From assembly GCA_025642075.2 (NCBI GenBank), contig JAODUO010001203.1:26001-90000 (forward strand): DNA of 64,000 nt, in the 5' to 3' direction. Below the pieces are notes generated by a model, which saw only the letters and a program-made list of their open reading frames with translations, was not told where the DNA came from and made no database searches. Positions within the stretch are counted from its first letter, which is position 1; each line of letters starts with the position of its first letter. Made by a program: the position numbers and the translations under genes. This document shows positions 11,264-25,019 of the stretch, one piece after another. This DNA comes from Ridgeia piscesae (lineage: Eukaryota > Annelida > Polychaeta > Sabellida > Siboglinidae).

Positions 11264-11405
11264 ACACACACACACACACACACACGCACACACGCACGAC
11301 ACGCACGCACGCACGCACGCACGCACGCGCGCGCGCGCGCGTGCGTGCGTGTGTGTGTGTGTGTGGTTGGTTTGTGCATGCATGCATGCGCGCGTGTGTG
11401 TGTAT
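11264..11405. repeat. compound (CA)n-(CGCA)n-(CG)n-(TG)n tract
   Basis: The alternating purine-pyrimidine run goes from CA through CGCA and CG to CGTG and TG. It is nearly self-complementary about its centre (near 11338) and so could form a hairpin or Z-DNA. Confidence 0.9.
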
Positions 11406-12001
11406 CTGTCTGGTAGTCAGTCAAGCACAGGGGTGTTTTTGGTGTATTGCGAGTGTCTTGGGGGGGCAGCTTGTAGAACACTGTATTTTCATATCACATT
11501 TCCCGTGTTCGCAAGGTGTACACTGTCATCGCTATGTACATGCAATCAGTGGCGTAGCCAGAGGGGGGCTAATCCCGGAAAAAAAATTGGATGGTGGGTA
11601 ACGGAGGACTAATAACTGCCTGCTTGAGTCATGGAGTCATAAAGTACAGTGGGTTTCTGGATACCTGTGTAAGATTTTCCTTCCTGCTCCTACCTTTTCG
11701 CAAAGAAATCAATATTCAAATAGCATTAAGTTACGAATTCTCCACGTCTGTCCCTGGCGGCAGCATAAGAGTTGACAGAGCTATGAAAAGGTCATTATTC
11801 TCAATGTGCATGGTGGCTAATGGTTGTTAAGGATTCAAAATAATAGTTGCCCGGTTACCAGACTAGATGCAAATTGCATTTTGTTGTCGTCAGCGGTGAG
11901 TTGACCACGTTTTCATTTTCCATTGCCTTTTTTATTCCTCTCACTTTTCTCTCACAACGTTCCCTGTCAACAGTCTACAATTCCTTCTATCGGTCTTTTT
12001 T

Positions 12002-12235
12002 TTCAATTCTTCTCCCACTCTTTCTAGGCCATTTTTAATGCAATGTCCATCGCAATTTCGGTCTTTTTTCTTTGCCTACATTTCGCCGCCATTTTCTGGG
12101 CATCTAATCTCTTTGTCAGTTTTTCATTTCCCATTTTGTCTACATGACAAGCCCGTGTACTCCTCACCAATTTCTTCTTAGAACTTTCCTTCACTCCAAT
12201 CTCCACTCTCATTTCATCCATTTTCTCTTATCAGC
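12002..12235 (-). pseudogene. captured LINE-type RT C-terminal tail inside hAT copy 1
   Basis: The minus-strand frame reads MRVEIGVKESSKKKLVRSTR, then HVDKMGNEKLTKRLDAQK. This matches the common endonuclease-reverse-transcriptase tail 'WAGHVERMGDEKLAKRADAQK'. After a frame change, ERVGEELKKK-like sequence and a TDRRNCRLLT segment follow. The equivalent part of copy 2 is at 33579-33758. It is neither a transposase nor a complete LINE. Confidence 0.6.
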
Positions 12236-12648
12236 TATCTTAACTCCCATGATAATTCTTACCAGGTTGTTTTTCGCAAACTTGGACCTCCTGTCGTGTC
12301 TCTGTTAGTGCCATCGACTCTAGTGCATTCCTATATGCCGGGGTAACACACGAGCTGGGCATATTTCTGTTACGTTAATGTGATAATTTTGCGTCTATCT
12401 CCCATCACCCCTTCGACTTTCGTCCAAGCGTTTGCCCCGGCTGTAAATCCTCATTGTAACTGGGAAAATGTCACTTCCTATCGTGAATATATGAATCGTA
12501 ATAAGCAACGTTACATGTTGTGAAGTTACTGGCTGAACGCCAACGGCACATCATCTATGTTAAGGTAGGGATGTTTAATTATTGTTTCATCAGAATAAGT
12601 GACTTATTGGTATTTATCGTGGTCTTTGTCGGTAGGTTGGGGAGAGTA

Positions 12649-12658
12649 GCGCGCGCGC

Positions 12659-12689
<31 letters not shown>

Positions 12690-12713
12690 TGGTTGGCGTG
12701 TGTGTGTGTGTGT

Positions 12714-12745
<32 letters not shown>

Positions 12746-12758
12746 CATGTATATATAC
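12649..12758. repeat. (CG)n-(CGTG)n-(TG)n-(TA)n microsatellite inside hAT copy 1
   Basis: Compound alternating purine-pyrimidine tract about 60 bp inside the right terminus. Copy 2 carries (CA)n(TA)n at the equivalent place. Confidence 0.9.
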
Positions 12759-13269
12759 AGAGTTTGCTTGGTTGTCGGGTGGCCCCCTCCATTACAAAAT
12801 CCTGGCTACGCCACTGCATGCAATGAGTGCTATTTGGATGTTTGCATGAGGTCATATGTTTGGGGATATACCGGATTAACGGGTTCTCTGGACTACCTGT
12901 CTAAATATTATATGTTCAAAATCAAATTATATTGGAATTTTAATAAATATTTAATTTGGAAAATGGGGCAGTGCGCATTTAAGTTTATTTTGAGAGAAAA
13001 AACAATGACAATTATTGAATTGACATTTATTTGGCATATAAAATACAACGAACATGGAGCATGTGCTAATAATGAATGTCAGGATGCCAGTAAAAACTAT
13101 ACTAGTTGAAGCAACTGGACGCCGTTTAAAATTACATAATGATTTCTATCTCTAATAATACATGATGCACATAATAATAATTTGATTAATAACAAGATAC
13201 AAATATATATATATACGTATATATACGTATTTACATAAATGTATATATACACAACATGCATCTATATAC

Positions 13270-13270
<1 letters not shown>

Positions 13271-13321
<51 letters not shown>

Positions 13322-13343
13322 CATACATACATACATACATACA

Positions 13344-13375
<32 letters not shown>

Positions 13376-13376
13376 C
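13271..13376. repeat. (TA)n-(CATA)n microsatellite
   Basis: A TA run to about 13315 followed by about 14 CATA units. Confidence 0.95.
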
Positions 13377-14685
13377 ACGGATAACAAAAAGTATATTTCA
13401 TTAATGTGAAAATAATAGTAATAATACTTATAGTATGTATACAGTTCATTACTATGCATAAACTATTTCAATAAACCTAGCTGTGGGAAATGATACAATT
13501 ATGAGTTAATATTGATCATCAGGCAATACTATCAATTTCTTCATACGAAGTTATACAATTATGAGTTAATATTGCTCATCAGGCAAGAATAGCAATTTCT
13601 TAATAGGCACACCTCCGAGTATGAATTTATAATAATTTGTTTGAGATTGTGTGTTTTATTTAGCGATAGGTGCAGTACATTATATACATGCAACAGTATG
13701 GTATGTAGCTTATAAGACAATCCCTGTTTTTATTGATGTTCTTATCACATTATTTCTTGTTTGGACGGCAGATGGAACCATGGGAAGAATGGCGAATTCG
13801 CTATGTTTGGAACAGGAGAACCACTGACATGTGTAATCCAGACTCAGTGAATTCTACCAGTGCCAAGCGCAGCGAACCTCGCTGTAAATTGTGCATAGTA
13901 CAGTTTGACCCCTGTCACGTCGCACCTGAAAGTGTCAACATTAATGTATTATGAAAATTATTCACAATGAACTGGACTATAGGCGTACCCTTTCATTTGT
14001 TTAACCAGAACAGCTGCATCTGAATATGACACCCAAATATTATACATGCAGATACATTTATATGTAGAGTGTTTTATTCTTTTGGGGATGATAGTTTATT
14101 ATATAAACGAATGCCACAGAAACATTTAGGCCCTATACAATATGTACAATTATGCAATGTGTATAATCATTGTCATAATTCTTATATCGAGTGCATAAAT
14201 CCACGGTAACAAATTTTTTCGTCCCAATACATGTAAGACAGTTTATTACCAAGTGACATAAAGAAATGCACAAGGAATAATTTTGCGTTATGGCGATAAC
14301 AAACACACACGACGTACATGCACATTTTCATACTTTCGTTGTGCACCCAGAAGTATAAAACTAAGCTATGCAAGGTGTAAATTACGCAACCAACTGACAA
14401 CACTTTGTAGGAAAATCGGACATATCTTTACATAAAAGTTCAGTCATATCAATATCGTCTGAACATTATCTTAAAAGGTTACAAAAACGCACAAACATGT
14501 ATTAAGCAATATCCGTGAATTAGTTAACAGGCTTTATAAATTAAGTCGACAGAAGTCTCTCGCTAAAATAAATAAATAAATGGCATGGCGGCATAAAACT
14601 AAACGGAGTAAAGAAAGTATGATGGCACATAAAATGTAAAATAAATTAACTAGCGATAAAAAGTAACCTGACAGTTAAGTACGTG
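13377..14685. other. mostly unassigned; one weak terminal-exon candidate
   Basis: A short direct repeat (TACAATTATGAGTTAATATTG) occurs at about 13494 and 13554. At 13772-13954 an acceptor-like TTATTTCTTGTTTGGACGGCAG precedes an open frame starting MEPWEEWRIRYVWNRR and ending at TGA. I do not recognise the protein. Otherwise nothing is visible. Confidence 0.25.
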
Positions 14686-14689
14686 TTAT

Positions 14690-17060
14690 AAATAAATACG
14701 TAAATAAATAAATAAATAAGCAAGCAATAAATAAGCACGGCGACATAAGATAATACAACCAACGGATCAAATGTCTCACGGCCTGTGGATAAAACTGTTT
14801 TAAAACCTGGTTATTGTGGATTCAATACTCCTAAAACGTTTGCCAGAGGGAAGAAGTTGAAAGAGATGGTTGTCTGGGTGGGTTGCATCCCGCATAATGC
14901 TCGTGGATTTTCGGGCGCAGCGAATATGGTAAATAGACTCGAGTGATGGCAACTCGCGCCCAATGATTTTGGATACGCATTTCATAATGGCTTGCAGTCG
15001 ATATTTCCCTTCGTGCCTTTTTGAGAAGTACTGTATGTTTGCACCCCAACTGATATTGTTAGAAATTGTTATGCCCAGGAATCTAAAGGATTATACTTGA
15101 TCGACTATCTTCTTACTTCTAAAATTAATTATCATCTGTTTCGTCTTTAGGACATTCAATTCCAGATTGTTTTCCGTACACCAGCCAACCATTCTCTGAA
15201 CCTCCTCCCTATACGCCGTCTCATACTCATTCTCAATGCAGCCCTCCACAGTAGTGTCATAAGAAACTTTGAATACAAGGACTGATTGGTCCACGGAGAC
15301 ACACTCATTTGTAAAGATAGTAAACAGGAAGGGGATAGCATACAGCCTTATGGGACACCAGTATTCAGGATGAGATCTGGAGATCGAGTTATTCACTTTG
15401 ACATATTGGGGCCTGTAAAAAGAAAGTTAAGGGTTCAATGACACAGGGCAGGGGGTACATTCAACAATGAAAGTTAATCAAAAGGTTTAAATGGGATGCT
15501 GGTGTTGAATGCTGAGCTGAAGCCAATGAATACGATCCTCGCATACGCTCCTGGCCTCTCCAGGTGCTTCGAAATGTGGTGAAGGCCTAACGTGGCCGCA
15601 TCGTCTACTGATCTGTCTATCTGGTATGCGAACTGGTCCAGAAGCCCGTCGATGGCCGAGTTCAGATACCTGAGCACTATGCACCCAAACACTTTCACGG
15701 CAACTGAGGTCAGTGCCACAGGACGGCAATCGTTCAGTCGGGAGATGTTGCACTTCTTGGGAATTGGTATAATGGTGGACGTTTTGAAGCAGATTGGAAC
15801 TGTACACTACTGTGTAGACGAATTGTAGATGTCTGTAAAATCCGCAACAAGTTGGTCGGCGCATTTCTTCAGAGTAGATATAGAGATATTATTTGGGCAT
15901 GAAGTTTTGCGCGTACACTGTCCCTGAAACCATTTCCTTACATCCGCTTCCTGGATTGTAAATGGCGGAGACAGAGTCATGCCTGCTCGGAACTGTTCAC
16001 CTTGTCAAATATGCTGTAAAACTCGTTCAGCTAGCCAGAGAAAGTTGGATCACATATGTTAATGGCCGCTGCCCGTGCCTTGTGCTGCATAATCTGCTGC
16101 ATGCCTTGCCACACAGATCTGGTGTTGTTGGAAGAGAACTGGTCCTCAAGTTTGCTATTGTATCTAAACTTGGCTTCCTTCACTACCTTCTGCATCTCGC
16201 ATTTAGCTCTCCCGGGTTCTTCCCTGCTGCCGCTGATGAAGGCGGCGTTCTTCTCCGCTAGTTCCTGTTTGATGTCCATAGTGAACCAATGTTTATCTCG
16301 TTGCCATACAGTGCAACCCTCTTTGTCTCCGTGCACATCTCACATCAGCTAAAATAGGATGTAACTAACGCCTCCTAGAGACTGTGTAACAGTGATCCAG
16401 GATCTTGCCGTTATGTATTGCAAAGTGTACATGTTGTTTATGCCTAAACAGTCCCTTCTTCGAGTTTGCGTGATTAAAGGATGAGCCGCTTCTTGTGGCA
16501 CCACATGGTCATGAGCAGCCAACTGACTGACTGCTTTAGTAGCACTGGCGTCGGGCTGGACGTAGACACCTAAAAGAACGACAAATGAGAACTCTAGCAG
16601 GGAATAGAACAGCTTGCAATTGATAGCGAAAATTTCTAAGACAAGCTTAGTGACATTAGACCATCGTTGATTAAGAAGAAAGCACACTCCACCACCGCGT
16701 TGTTGGTCCGCCAGTTCGCTCGATTGGTCCGCGCTAAACACACAGAACATGACCAAGGGGTGTCACAATAATGACATGGGTTATGGTATCTAACAATGCT
16801 TCCGTAAAACAGAACGATAGCGGGGAGTGGTGGGCGAAGGCTGCGCCGGCTTAATCTGTACGGTACGCCCCCGCGTTTACCCAGCTTGCGTGTGCGGTAT
16901 GATGCGCTATGTTGTCTAACACCAATGTTGTAGACAGAGAAAGTGTCCCCCAACGTGAACTTTGGCCTATACTCACAGTTCATCGATTCGCTGCTGCTTA
17001 TAAGATCTTCAAGATCGTAGTTGCTTACACTAAATGTTCTAACTACGAACATACTCATGG
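14690..17060 (-). pseudogene. Rex1/CR1-like LINE, antisense, degraded
   Basis: Reading leftwards from 17060: an endonuclease region with RKLGKRGGVPYRLSRRSLRP, then ADQSSELADQQRGGGVCF and LLGVYVQPDA (EN strand motifs). Next is the EN-RT linker WFTMDIKQELAEKN...VVKEAKFRYNSKLEDQF, and RT fingers ending with [13 protein letters not shown] and [15 protein letters not shown]. Motif A reads [12 protein letters not shown], with Gly for the catalytic Asp. The FADD motif reads KVSYDTT, also lost. The end reads MVGWCTENNLELNVLKTKQM, then SLESIYHIRC and LFQLLPSGKRFRS. Frameshifts separate the pieces. The 3' end merges into TAAA-rich sequence (14690-14735), as in the related fragment at 26763-27545. This wording is typical of Rex1/Babar-type elements known from fish and many invertebrates; the exact clade is uncertain. 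Confidence 0.82.
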
Positions 17061-17099
17061 AAAATCCAATGTTATTAATTTGTTAGCGTATTACATAAT

Positions 17100-19165
17100 C
17101 TTATTGAATGTTGGGACCTAGGCACTAAAATAATAATGATTGAACTGAGGGTACTTGTAATGAAATCAAACTCATAATAAAGGCGAATGTACCGAAAATA
17201 AATAATATTATAGCAGAAATAAATATGATTACAACCGGAAGGAATCACCAAGCGCTATCTTCTAAGAACTAATATGCAGCTGTACCGTGACATCGTTCAA
17301 CATACGTAATTAGCTATTGACTAGAAAACGAAAATGTAGGTGTCTCTATTCTTCCAGGTAAATTTACATTTTAATAAGTGAAATTGCTACCCGACTGGCA
17401 ATGCTATCGTTGTCAATGACAACAAACAAACACACTATGCTTGTTTTAGTTTTAGTCAATACGCGAATATGCATTATGTGATTAACTCAAGGATGCAACA
17501 AAATAGCGAGTGTTAGCAATAGCAATAACCAATACGTCCACATCACGAGCTTACTGTAACCAAGCCATCAAACAAAACAGAAAACGCAAAGCAAACACAC
17601 AAACTGAAAAACGTTAATGAACTTATAGATGCATGTCTGCAGTAACTAAACATATGGTCTAATGTATAACCTACTTTGTAGTCGTCCGTTCAAAGCATCA
17701 GTTCTGCGTAGACACATTTGGTCTGGACGACCAGGTCGACACGTCTGAAACAGGCAACGTCTATGATTCATAATCGTAGATCTAATGTTCCCGTGGTGTA
17801 TTTCATTGTTATATACCTTCATTTCAGACTACGTGGCGTGCTTCAAATGGCATGATCACGTGACATGCATATGCACCAATTGAGTGTTCGTCTCGTCTTT
17901 GCGCTAACATGAGAGAGCAACGGCTGGGTTCCAAGAACAATACAATTTTAATACCATGTACACGTGTATGAACCCAACTCGATGTGCATCACCGGATCTT
18001 ATCAAATATTAACTCATAGTAACTTACCGAATCTGATATCAGATAACTGTTTTTGCGTCCGCTCCATTGGAGATTCCTGTTTGCTCACCAAGTAATGGAG
18101 GCAAGCAAGCGTGGATTACTCCCTCGGGATATCTAACCTGTTATTTGAGCGACAGTCCAGCTCCCGCCCAGGCCACTGTCTACGATCGTTCTAGCGTTTC
18201 AGCTGCCACGACAACAGATAATTAATTCTTTTGCGATAAATAATTTGCATTAAAGATTCATAAGAGCCTCTGGTAAATAGCTAATTGTTGCTACTGCAGT
18301 CAGGTACATTGTATATTGATTTAGACAACCGACCAAAATTGTGTGCATGAAAACACAGATGATGATCGTTTTGCTACATCGAAACTAAGCAGCAGCCTAA
18401 ACCAAATAAGTAAATGTTAACAATCGATCATATGTGAGAGATCTGTCAAAGAAGAAAATAATACAATTTAACGATGACAGTTAAACGATGGATCTTACAC
18501 ATTGCTTCACATAGAATTACGATTGTCAAGAACCAATAGAAGTGCGAACGGTGCAACGTTTATTAGTGACCATTTACCCACAGTGGCCCGACAGTATGCA
18601 GTTGGAACTCTGCGATAGCTGCATAATTACACATGATAACAAGAACACTTAAACTTGTGTTCGTGATTTTGAGACGTTGGCTATCGAACACATAACAAAC
18701 AAAAGAACAAAAAACAAAGTTTTCTGAATGCAAGGATCCACAGTTGTCATGTCGAAATGTGAGTATCCAGCAAAAACGCTGGTAACACAACGGTATTTTT
18801 CAAAACGTCTCTTATTTTTTCATTACATTTTTCTATTCAGAGTATGTTATATTTACGACATTCCCGGATAACAGTGCGAAGTGACCGATTGCTTGTCCAA
18901 CCAGTCCTCTACATTGATTACTTTACGCGGTACGCGTCACGTTAGACAGTGAGTTTTGTGTGCAAACATTTCGAAATAATAATCTGTTTTCTGCCTAAGC
19001 GATGATAAGCTGGTTCATTAATCTAAATCACATTAATGAGATACTGAGAACTACGTGGCGATGTTTAACAGCATCTGCCCATCTGCCCACGCTGCTGTCG
19101 CGTCCATGTTAATTAATTATTAACAATTATATAATCGGACCATATGGATCGACGTAAAATGCCAA
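17100..19165. other. 2 kb without recognisable genes or repeats
   Basis: No open frame resembles a known family and no long repeat was seen. Slightly less AT-rich than its surroundings. A word shared with about 19905 (CGCGGTA(C/T)GCGTCACG) lies near 18927. Confidence 0.4.
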
Positions 19166-19167
19166 GA

Positions 19168-19455
<288 letters not shown>

Positions 19456-20157
19456 TCGAAGAGGACAGGGAGAAACCATGACACATTGTTTTAATAATCA
19501 CGACACATCTGGCTATAATTATGTATAATTGAACACTCGATTATTGCCAAGTCACGGTCCATGTTATCGCTGCTTAATCGCTGTGGTAGTGGTAACACTA
19601 GTGTCTCGCAAAATTATGTTCACGTCCACGATTGACACAACAAGCACGCCAATCAAAATATACAAATGTCGTAGAGGCTTGTTAAGAAAGACACAGATAT
19701 TTCTGACATTAGTTGAACGAGGACCTACGCTGACAAATACGTTTGTATTGGACAGTTAGATTTACGAACATTATTTTGAAAACGTGAAGGAGTTTTTTCG
19801 ATTTTTTCCTCAGGGCAGAGTTGGAGGCAGTTCAAGGTGGAGAAGGCGGTAGTGTTCAATTACTTGAGTCGACAGTCAGACATATGTCAGTATTAAAATG
19901 ACACGCGGTATGCGTCACGGATATCACTTTAATGTCGGTTTCGTCTCACATATTAGGTTAGCACATAAAATAACCACCGAGAACGACGAACACTTTGGCA
20001 GTGAATATCCTCAGAGCCTGCTTACATGTATAGGTCTACAAGGCGACAGTAGTCTCAAAAAGTGATGAGATCATAACATTTTAACCAAAATATCCCAAGC
20101 ATATACTGTACCAATAGGACATTGCTCGCGCTGAAAAACAGAAACACACACATATGA
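19456..20157. other. unassigned sequence
   Basis: One short open frame (19529-19759) that I do not recognise. No repeat or RNA gene seen. Confidence 0.35.
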
Positions 20158-20158
20158 A

Positions 20159-20205
<47 letters not shown>

Positions 20206-20207
20206 TC
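20158..20207. repeat. (CGCA)n microsatellite
   Basis: About 12 CGCA units. Confidence 0.95.
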
Positions 20208-20861
20208 GGTCGCACGAAAGCCAGATTTACGTCGATACGAAGTCGACACCTGCCTCCCGAATGCTTCACGACGTCTGCCTATAGATGGTCTCAGTGCAAA
20301 TAAGGACAAACTAGAAGAATCTTAGTGTATTTGCTATGGCTACTATAAAATGAAATGTATTGTTTTTTTTTTTCAAATGTGACACTGCTGAGGATCTTGA
20401 GAAAGTACGGGGAAAGGCTACGTCGCAGAGCTATTGGACAAAAAGAAACAGGTCCGTTTTTCGTTTTTCTTGTCTCGCGAATCTTAAGCCAAATCACAGC
20501 AAATTAGCACTTAATTTGAAAAAAACCTACCAGGTTTCTTTAGACGATGATTAAAAGGTACACGTTTTATATTGTAAAGGTTAGTTGGGTAAGCGGAAAC
20601 AAATTATTCATAAAATTTAACACAGTAAAGCACCCCAATGTGTTCAAGTAAACTTTTCATTAGGACCTATTTATATTTGAAATAATTAGCCCTCCAAGTT
20701 CTCCGTTCCAACAGGACGTATTTTGAAAAGTCTAAATGATCAGGTGCACATTTTCAGCCAGATAGGTACATGCAAAACTGAGGAAATGTTGTCCACGTGC
20801 ATGCAGCGAAATACTATTTATATAGAAAATATTGAATTTTAGTGCACGCTATATGTATATT

Positions 20862-20868
<7 letters not shown>
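20208..20868. other. unassigned sequence
   Basis: No recognisable gene or repeat. A T10 run lies near 20364. Confidence 0.35.

Positions 20869-20942
<74 letters not shown>
20869..20942. repeat. (TA)n microsatellite
   Basis: TA run of about 70 bases. Confidence 0.95.
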
Positions 20943-20945
<3 letters not shown>

Positions 20946-21146
20946 TTTGTTAGTATGCTATAGCCGGGACCAGGAATTCCATAGCATGGACCCGTTACCA
21001 TAGCCAGTCTTAAGCGAAATCATTACAAATTAGCGCCACGTGACATACAATGCAGTTAGTAGATCCATACGTATAATTATATAAAACATGTCCATGATAA
21101 ATGCACTGAAATTACAACAATATATTTTATGTAAGATATGGTTAAA

Positions 21147-21290
21147 AGGTAAGTTCTTATACAGCGTCCTCAGGACTGCTCAAAGCGCTTACACTTTACT
21201 TCCCTGGCAGATCTGTTCAATCAAATACCATCTAAACTTATCTGGGAAGCATCCAAGCTAAATTGCTACGAAATAATAATCAAGCCGATA
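21147..21290 (-). repeat. tRNA-derived SINE, 3' part only
   Basis: On the minus strand it carries CCAGATAAG, CTGCCAGGGAAGTAAAGTG and AGCGCTTTGAGCAGTCCTGA, ending GCTGTATAAGAACTTACC. The tRNA-like head is absent (5' truncation). Confidence 0.75.
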
Positions 21291-21598
21291 AAAAATAAAA
21301 ATGTAATGCTAATGATTGATATGTAAAGAAAGATCAATAACATATATACACTGGAAGACTCCGTGTAATTGCTATACGTTTGAGAAAACCGATACAATTG
21401 ATCTACCCATCATGTGACTAGTTACTTAGCAAAAACTCCGTCAAGTGGTGAAAACAATGGCTGCCTAACACGTCCGTTCAGTTGTTTAATATTATATTGT
21501 TGAAATTCTGGTTTCAAAGGATTATATGTTACTGGAACATGTTTTGGCAGTGAACTCATCAAATTTCACTTCGAAATAACACAACTAAAGTCTTCATC

Positions 21599-21640
<42 letters not shown>

Positions 21641-21645
<5 letters not shown>

Positions 21646-22420
21646 GCCAAAACATGTTCCAGTATACATGGTTGTGCGTAGTCGTCGTGTGGTCGTGCCG
21701 CCTTTTAGTCAACACTACCGCAAGACATAAAACGAGAGACAGTCATCAATCATTTGTTAAAGCGAATTGATAAGAAAAGGTAATTTATTCCCAAAATGTT
21801 AAAGTATCCAATCTTGGCCAACACATAACATCTGAGTATTCGACTCCCACGGTTTTTTAAGTTAAACATTTAAAAGTCCTCTAGACTTTTATAATATTTT
21901 ATTTATTACTATTATTCTAGAATATATATATATATATATATATTACTAGAATAATGTGTAAATAAAAATATTAAAGTCAAACTTTTAAATGTTTAACTGG
22001 TCTTCTCTATAAATAGACATATATATATATAATATGCCAAAACATGTTCCAGTATACATGGTTGTGCGTAGTCGTCGTGTGGTCGTGCCGCCTTTTAGTC
22101 AACACTACCGCAAGACATAAAACGAGAGACAGTCATCAATCATTTGTTAAAGCGAATTGATAAGAAAAGGTAATTTATTCCCAAAATGTTAAAGTATCCA
22201 ATCTTGGCCAACACATAACATCTGAGTATTCGACTCCCACGGTTTTTTAAGTTAAACATTTAAAAGTCCTCTAGACTTTTATAATATTTTTATTTATTAC
22301 TAGCATTATTCTAGAATATTATATATATATATATATACTAGAATAATGAGTAAATAAAAATATTATAAAAGTCTAGAGGACTTTTAAATGTTTAACTGGT
22401 CTTCTGCTATAAATAGACAT
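21641..22420. repeat. recent 390-bp tandem duplication with internal hairpins
   Basis: Copies at 21641-22020 and 22031-22420 are almost identical (AATATGCCAAAACATGTTCC at each start, AAATAGACAT at each end) and are separated by (AT)5. Each copy ends in a large inverted repeat around a TA core. In copy 2 the arms are 22251-22315 and 22338-22396, about 59 bp paired with one 5-base bulge. The word TACTGGAACATGTTTTGGCA at about 21530 is the inverse of the copy start, so the duplication sits inside a wider inverted structure. Confidence 0.85.
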
Positions 22421-22489
22421 TGTTCAACGTTTTCTTTATATAGGTATACTTATATATACTAGTCTACAATTCCATATTATACCTCATCT

Positions 22490-23000
22490 TTAAGCGGAAG
22501 CGTAATTTGAACATTCATCGTTTGGTGGTGACCATGTTTGACTTTTATTTTACACCTAATTAATGCACAACTCGATAGCGCGCTGACGTATCCTTATTTA
22601 CGGGGGGGGGGGAGGGTGGGGTGAACAGGATTTCTAAGAATGTATCGTAAATATACCAAACCATTGATATTGTATACGTTTGTATAGTAACGCAATTTCG
22701 AACATTTATCCCATGACAGTGACACTGTTTGATCATCGCTCCACACATACGTCTCAACTGACACTATGTCATATCTCTTTGTGACGGGGAGATGTTATTT
22801 ATTCACATAGTGTGTGAAATGTTCATAGAAATGAAGAAGATGCACAGTCATTGCACATGTTTATAGCGTTCGCGGCATTCCATAAAATTTCGAATATTCG
22901 TACGTCATTTCACCATTGCTATTCCATGTAATAGAGTTACTTCCTACCCCATTGTGACGGGGAGAAAATAAGCTTTCCAAAAATACATGACGAGGTTATT
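22490..23000. repeat. degenerate tandem repeat with GTGACGGGGAGA word
   Basis: GTGACGGGGAGA occurs at 22781 and 22954 (173 bp apart). Shared neighbours include a GGTGACCATGTTTGAC-like stretch, GTTCGCGGCATTCC and AGCTTTCCAAAAATACATGAC. The same words in the same order form a longer array at 62180-62975. No coding frame. A G10 run lies near 22603. Confidence 0.65.
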
Positions 23001-23770
<770 letters not shown>

Positions 23771-25015
23771 CTAAATGAGTTCACGCAGTGCAATATGCAA
23801 ACAGGCAGTTCTCAAAATGCACCAGTGACGTTGAAAGCGTCACACCGGTATGGATATCACGGTACAACACGCTTGCGTAAATTAACTAATGGTCAGTCGA
23901 ATTAATAAAGCAACGATGACAAACGTATATATCTCACCGCATAATGTCGCCGTATTCGATTGTGTGCTTCCATCCTGTAAATGTTATCTTGATAACACAT
24001 TCTACTAAATGAGACTGCGTCTTAAATGTACGCAAAGGCATGTGTTGACAAAGCGGTATACTACTACGGCTGGGCAACTCGACTGCTGACTCCTACAACG
24101 TCATGATTAGGTGCACCTATCTCATCGAGTCACGCAAAATACTCGATGCAGCGATCAATTATTCATAGGGCACTGAAAGGCACCCGGCAATAGTGGCGGC
24201 TGGATGATGCCTGGCCGTCCGTGGCGCCATACCCCGGCGGCTGGCCACCGAAGCGTGACCGCTCACGCATCAGTAATGCTACATTTCACCAAAGTTGCCT
24301 TTTGTGGGTCGATATGAATGCAGATAACTACAGAAGATGTGCGGCCAAAGCGATGAGTTTTTTATTTTGCATTTGTTTGGTACAACCAGGCAACCATTTT
24401 AAGGGTGGCCTGTACGCCAGACATCTTCAAGATCTTAGTGCACGTCTCCTGGTTCAATCGACATTTATTTTCGATTATGTGATGTAAATATAAATTATAT
24501 GAACGCCTTATGTTTGCATATGTATGTTGCATGGTTGATCTGAAAACAAATCTTTTTCCTCTTCTTCTTAATGTGTTTTGTATCTATACGTGGGCATGTA
24601 AGGCGAGTGTCACACTGACCACTGCCTCTCTAGACAGCAGTACGGATGAAATGGCCATTTCTCTCGGGATGGATGAGAAGCGAATGTTAGCAGCCTGCTG
24701 GTGTCCGAGTCAACCTCACCTCCCTGTGGTACATGCTAGAAACGGTCACTGTGATGAGTTAGGCTAAAACAGGCTGTAGCCCCTGGAGAAAGATGGGTTC
24801 CGCCAGGTTAGAACATTTGTACCAGACACGCTACATGACTAACTACGCACAAAAGTCGAATCGGTTGCAGTCTGGATTAGAAATGGTTGAGCCACTCGAG
24901 GTTCCGCAGTAGGCCCCGTGGCTAGATCGTTGATCACTTGGCTAAGAGAACACAGATCCCGTTTTTATGATCAACAACACAATACATTCACCGTATACAA
25001 AATATAAATATGAAT
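23771..25015. other. unassigned, with short unrecognised open frames
   Basis: Open frames at 24221-24487 and 24510-24767 do not resemble any family I know. There are GC-richer patches near 24180-24260. No repeat copy detected elsewhere in the window. Confidence 0.3.
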
Positions 25016-25019
25016 CCTA

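Larger units (their letters stand above)
11547..12816. mobile_element. hAT-type non-autonomous transposon, copy 1 (1270 bp)
   Basis: The termini are CAGTGGCGTAGCCAG at 11547 and its inverted copy CTGGCTACGCCACTG ending at 12816. The flanks carry a perfect 8-bp direct repeat, CATGCAAT (11539-11546 and 12817-12824). An 8-bp duplication with CAG...CTG ends is the hAT signature. No hAT transposase is encoded. The interior holds a minus-strand LINE-type protein tail (12002-12235) and, close to the right end, a CG/TG/TA microsatellite. A second copy, in inverse orientation, is at 32818-34178. Confidence 0.85.

Noticed and set aside
13772..13954. Terminal exon of a second host gene (MEPWEEWRIRYVWNRR...)
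   Set aside because: The acceptor-like tract and 60-codon frame are suggestive, but no partner exon or family resemblance was found. Kept only as a weak note.
15592..15828. Plus-strand frames across 15.6-16.4 kb
   Set aside because: Shadows of the minus-strand LINE, which has clear RT and EN motifs.
24221..24767. Two adjacent plus-strand frames as a possible small gene
   Set aside because: No recognisable domain, no splice or codon signal, and frame lengths expected by chance.
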